Source of the DNA: Promethearchaeota archaeon
GTDB taxonomy: Archaea; Asgardarchaeota; Lokiarchaeia; Sigynarchaeales; SOKP01
Assembly: GCA_013375495.1 (NCBI GenBank)
Contig: JABXKC010000047.1
Location: 1-17,540, forward strand
Direction of reading: 5' to 3'
Length of the DNA: 17,540 nt
This document shows positions 14,936-17,540 of the stretch, piece by piece. The notes beneath the pieces are model-generated. The model saw nothing but the letters and a program-made list of their open reading frames with translations. It searched no databases and was not told the origin of the DNA. The position numbers and the translations under genes are program-made. Each line of letters starts with the position of its first letter. Position 1 is the stretch's first letter.

Positions 14936-15886
14936 ATGATAGTTACAGTAACTCATGAACATGATCTTGACGGATTAGGTTCACAAGCAATTATTCGGCG
15001 TCATTTTGACTTAAAATCAGAAATCCAAAATGATGAAATTAGCTATTTTTTTGCGGATTATACCGATTTTGTTGAGAAAATTAAAAGGATTTTGAGCACA
15101 GAGACCGTTCCTTCACAGTTGATCATCTCTGATTTAGGATTTAACGATTCCTTTAAAGAACTACTTCCCCATTTTAAAGAAGCAGAAAAAGAAGGTTGTA
15201 AAATTTCTTGGTTTGATCATCATATTGTAGATGTATCAATAAAAGAAGAAATTAAGTCTCTAATTCATATTTATATAAACGATATTGAGAAATGCGCTGC
15301 TGAAATAGTTAGGGATTACTACTTAAAGGATGATCCTATTGCGTCTGAAATTGCTGAATTCGCTAGAGATACCGATTTTAGAACGAATAAATATAAGTTG
15401 GCTTCAGAATTTCAATCAATCATTGGCTTTAATCGTGGAGCTCAAAATGATCGAAACAAGCAGAAAATCGTCACGTTTCTTTCTCAAGGTGATTTCCATA
15501 ATCCATGGCTCACGGAGCAATTAAGCTCCTTAGAAAAATGGCTCGAAGAAGAATCTACTTTTTCTTTAAATCACGCAAAAGTTTATCCAGTGAAATCTTT
15601 TGGTGATTTAGTTGTTTCTTGGGCAAAAATTGGAGGAGGTAGAATAACTAGAATATTGAAACAGAAATATCCCGACGCAAAAGCATTTATTGGTATTGAC
15701 ACCCGAAATGAAGATATTATTATCTACAGTGATTTTATCAATTGTAGAGAGTTCGCAAGAGGATTTGAAGGGGGAGGTCATAAAGAGCGAGCAGGTTTTA
15801 AATACTCATATATTTTTGAAAAAACTAATGAACTAACGCAATCTTTTATTGAAGATGTACAGAAGAAAATTCGAAAATTTAGGTAG
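14936..15886 (+). CDS. DHH/DHHA1-family phosphoesterase
   Basis: A 316-residue phosphodiesterase of the RecJ/NrnA superfamily. DHH-domain motifs are HEHDLDG with D10 and D12, D66 in IISDLGFND, D94-H95-H96 in WFDHHIVD and D145 in ARDTDF, together making the two-metal site. The DHHA1 substrate domain ends with GGGH at 279-282 followed by KERAGF. There is no OB-fold or CBS/DUF domain, so it is closer in size to nanoRNases and cyclic-dinucleotide phosphodiesterases than to full RecJ. Likely activity is hydrolysis of short oligonucleotides or di-adenylate products in the cytoplasm; which one cannot be told. ATG 14936 lacks a clear ribosome-binding site. It is followed by a T8 terminator. Confidence 0.9.
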   Translation: MIVTVTHEHDLDGLGSQAIIRRHFDLKSEIQNDEISYFFADYTDFVEKIKRILSTETVPSQLIISDLGFNDSFKELLPHFKEAEKEGCKISWFDHHIVDVSIKEEIKSLIHIYINDIEKCAAEIVRDYYLKDDPIASEIAEFARDTDFRTNKYKLASEFQSIIGFNRGAQNDRNKQKIVTFLSQGDFHNPWLTEQLSSLEKWLEEESTFSLNHAKVYPVKSFGDLVVSWAKIGGGRITRILKQKYPDAKAFIGIDTRNEDIIIYSDFINCREFARGFEGGGHKERAGFKYSYIFEKTNELTQSFIEDVQKKIRKFR

Positions 15887-15892
15887 TAAAGC

Positions 15893-15900
15893 TTTTTTTT
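15893..15900 (+). terminator. T8 terminator after the DHH gene
   Basis: A run of eight T begins six bases after the stop codon, preceded by AAAGC. This matches an archaeal oligo-T termination signal. Confidence 0.55.
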
Positions 15901-16157
15901 AAGTAAGAAATTGTTTTGATGTTGTGTATATTATAGAGAGATAGTTTAAAGTAATACGAGTCAATATACAAAAGGTCGTGAAATTGGTGTTTCACGAAGA
16001 CAAAATATAATTAAGCTTTCCCAAAATTTGGTCAACGATTAAACAACAATATTCTGACTAGAACGACACGACTCATTGAAAAAGCAATTTTAAAGCTAGT
16101 GCGTTAGTTAACGTAAAATCAAAAGGATGAGAATGATATTATTTAAGAGGATTTATT
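15901..16157. other. Non-coding region with several short dyads
   Basis: No intact gene is seen. Three perfect inverted repeats are clear: TCGTGAAA/TTTCACGA with a 6-nt loop (15976-15997), CCAAA/TTTGG with a 1-nt centre (16021-16031) and CGTTA/TAACG with a 2-nt centre (16102-16113). Two short peptide-like stretches in different plus-strand frames (about 15955-16042 and 16039-16107) read smoothly and could be remnants of a frameshifted gene, but I cannot identify a family. Either a structured RNA or a decayed gene would fit. Confidence 0.4.
15976..15997. repeat. 8-bp perfect inverted repeat (hairpin)
   Basis: TCGTGAAA, loop TTGGTG, TTTCACGA. It is the strongest stem in the intergenic regions of the window, with four G/C pairs among eight, and lies about 90 nt after the DHH gene and well outside any gene. 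It has no T-run, so it is more like an operator or RNA stem than a terminator. Confidence 0.55.
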
Positions 16158-16805
16158 TCATATATCAACTACATTATAGTTTTTGTTTTTATTGTAAAAA
16201 ACACTAATTGAATTGAAGAGCTCACCCATGTTTTTTTGTTCTCGTTTACATAATTGTCCTTCCTTTGGTGCTTGCCAATTTATTACATATTTTCTCCAAT
16301 CAGAATCATTTAAGATTTTGGAATGAATTCCAAAAAATATAAGAATTTCTTTATCATTTACATGACCATTTTCGTTTTCGACAATAAAGTGAGGGACTTC
16401 ATGTAAATATGTCCTTCCAGCAATCATATAAGAAAGTAGAGAATGGTGCCCGTCAAATAAGATCCATTCCGAATACTTAGTCTTTACTAATTTAATATTT
16501 GGTAATTCGCATGGAGATAGGATTTCTTTTCCAGATTTTATTTGTTTAACCATAGTTCTTATCTGGTCCATTCTTTTAATGCCATTAATATTATGCAGGT
16601 TTATAATTTCTCTCAATAAAACTAGTTTTTTAACCTCTTTGATTGTCTTCTTTATTTTTAAACCTAATCCTTTTTCATACTGATCTAAAGTATCATAAAT
16701 TGAATTGCTTTTATTTTTTAAATGAACTTTTAAGGATGAAATGCGAGTTAAATTTCCATCTTTAGACTTAACCGGATATATTAGTTTCACGAATCTATAA
16801 TTCAT
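16158..16805 (-). CDS. ParB/Srx-fold domain protein
   Basis: A 215-residue protein. The diagnostic stretch is WILFDGHHSLLSYMIAG (114-130), with D118-G-H120-H121-S matching the DGHH-type nucleotide-binding motif of ParB-like/sulfiredoxin-fold domains, preceded by VKQIKSGKEILSP (86-98) as is usual before the motif. The N-terminal ~70 residues are basic and helical (KIKKTIKEVKKL). Known activities in this fold include DNA partition CTPases, nucleases and the ADP-dependent free serine kinase of archaea. No parA-like ATPase is adjacent, so a partition role is not supported. Which activity applies here is open. It starts at ATG 16805 behind a very good TATA box and is divergent from the GH130-type gene. 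Confidence 0.7.
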   Translation of the reverse strand: MNYRFVKLIYPVKSKDGNLTRISSLKVHLKNKSNSIYDTLDQYEKGLGLKIKKTIKEVKKLVLLREIINLHNINGIKRMDQIRTMVKQIKSGKEILSPCELPNIKLVKTKYSEWILFDGHHSLLSYMIAGRTYLHEVPHFIVENENGHVNDKEILIFFGIHSKILNDSDWRKYVINWQAPKEGQLCKREQKNMGELFNSISVFYNKNKNYNVVDI

Positions 16806-16829
16806 CTGTATTAAAAATATTTAGACTAA

Positions 16830-16837
16830 TTTATAAA
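16830..16837 (-). promoter_or_regulatory. TATA box of the ParB-like gene
   Basis: TTTATAAA, preceded on the minus strand by AAAGC (BRE-like), is centred 28 nt upstream of the ATG at 16805. This is the cleanest archaeal promoter in the window and implies a leaderless mRNA. Confidence 0.6.
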
Positions 16838-17001
16838 GCTTTTATGAGTGTTTTAATTAAAAATTACATCTTTCATTAATAATTGGTAAAAAATTAATCT
16901 AACGATTCGATTTAATTAGCTATCCTTTAATATATTATTAAGAAACACCCTCTCCGTAATAATCAAGAATTTTATTTTCTATCTATGATTTAATAAGAGA
17001 A

Positions 17002-17010
17002 TTTTTATAA
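17002..17010 (+). promoter_or_regulatory. TATA-like box of the GH130-type gene
   Basis: TTTTTATAA is centred about 27 nt before the ATG at 17033. The stretch between 16838 and 17001 holds nothing else that I can recognise beyond AT-rich sequence. Confidence 0.5.
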
Positions 17011-17032
17011 GAAAGAGATTGTTTACCTAATC

Positions 17033-17540
17033 ATGGTAATAGTACGAAGAGAAGGAGTTCTTCTAGAAGCAACTGAGAATGAGTTTGAAAATCAGGCTGT
17101 CTTAAACCCTACAGTTGTTCAGCAAGGAGATACATTACATTTATTCTATCGCGCTGTAAAAGAAGGAAATTATTCAAGTATTGGTTATTGTAAATTGGAA
17201 GGACCCTTGAATATTGTAGAAAGGAAAAATATTCCTATTATGTTTCCAGAATATGATTATGAAATACATGGTACAGAAGATCCTAGAATCGTTATTCTTG
17301 ATGGTACTTATTTTATGTTTTACACGGCCTATGATGGAAAAAATGCGTTAATAGCATACGCAACTAGTAAAGACCTAAAAACGTGGGAAAAGCATGGAAT
17401 AATTTCAGCTAAAATGAGATACGATGAAGCAGGGAATTTTTTCCATTTTTCAAAACTAAAAGAGAAGTATCATTTCTTTGTATCATATTATAAGGATGTC
17501 GTTGCTGAAGATGTACTCTTATGGGAAAAAGATTCATTCA
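17033..17540 (+). CDS. GH130-like glycoside phosphorylase/hydrolase, 3'-truncated
   Basis: The first 169 residues of a five-bladed beta-propeller protein running off the window end; the frame is open from ATG 17033. Family features are NPTVV (25-29) and LHLFYRAV (35-42) of the first blade, then GTEDPR (80-85) with D83 as the expected catalytic acid of GH130 enzymes, followed by YFMFYTAYDG (93-102) and ATSKDLKTWEKHG (110-122). GH130 members act on beta-mannosides, often phosphorolytically, giving mannose 1-phosphate. The C-terminal phosphate-binding residues are outside the window, so phosphorylase versus hydrolase cannot be decided. The protein has no signal peptide, so it is cytoplasmic. It has its own TATA box and is divergent from the ParB-like gene. 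Confidence 0.85.
   Translation, partial: MVIVRREGVLLEATENEFENQAVLNPTVVQQGDTLHLFYRAVKEGNYSSIGYCKLEGPLNIVERKNIPIMFPEYDYEIHGTEDPRIVILDGTYFMFYTAYDGKNALIAYATSKDLKTWEKHGIISAKMRYDEAGNFFHFSKLKEKYHFFVSYYKDVVAEDVLLWEKDSF

Noticed and set aside
14417..15886. Cys-rich protein and DHH phosphoesterase as a defence or signalling module
   Set aside because: Only adjacency supports it; neither protein carries a defence-associated domain and both look like housekeeping genes.

Overview
The window looks like a chromosomal segment of an AT-rich archaeon. Evidence: a tRNA-His without encoded CCA; TATA-like boxes about 25-32 nt upstream of several start codons, with little or no leader; a two-domain DtxR-type regulator, a small ribbon-helix-helix protein, a DUF3795 protein and a Cys-rich protein resembling methanogenesis marker 9; and no bacterial -35/-10 pattern. 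Several genes are poorly characterised families (a zinc-site protein at 8300, an orphan at 12202). An Asgard (Lokiarchaeia-like) host is my best guess, but that is inference from style and no marker gene proves it. Two enzymes, an LsrF-like aldolase/thiolase and a PhnN-like kinase, closely resemble bacterial proteins.

Layout. 1-6634 (+): two consecutive copies of a two-gene unit. Each has a NatA-type ABC ATPase followed by a ~870-880-residue membrane protein made of two ABC-2-like permease halves and a C-terminal CPBP (Rce1/CAAX-protease-like) domain with its catalytic motifs intact. The first ATPase is cut by the window edge. 6679-7968 (-): a membrane M28 metallopeptidase whose catalytic domain is interrupted by transmembrane helices. 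7969-8299: an AT-rich intergenic stretch with a hairpin plus T-run. 8300-9148 (+): an unrecognised protein with a probable Cys/His metal site. 9288-10070 (+): an LsrF-like class I aldolase/thiolase, convergent with a zinc-dependent MDR dehydrogenase (10127-11179, -). 11321-11785 (+): DUF3795 with a zinc ribbon. 11815-12021 (-): RHH regulator. 12202-13423 (-): DtxR-family regulator followed by an orphan. 13560-14144 (+): PhnN-like kinase. 14196-14292 (+): tRNA-His with a ~24-nt insertion in the D-loop. 14417-14869 (+): Cys-rich marker-9-like protein. 14936-15886 (+): DHH/DHHA1 phosphoesterase. 15887-16157: non-coding with several dyads. 16158-16805 (-): ParB/Srx-fold protein. 17033-end (+): start of a GH130-type glycoside phosphorylase/hydrolase.

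The only obvious multi-gene functional unit is the duplicated ABC/CPBP system, which could couple membrane proteolysis to export or extraction of a peptide or lipoprotein. The M28 peptidase next door is convergent, so it is a neighbour and not an operon member. The rest is mostly single genes with their own promoters. Enzymes of ribose-1,5-bisphosphate/PRPP (PhnN), ketose-type C-C cleavage (LsrF-like), RNA/nucleotide turnover (DHH) and mannoside metabolism (GH130) point to carbon and nucleotide salvage, but no pathway is complete within the window.
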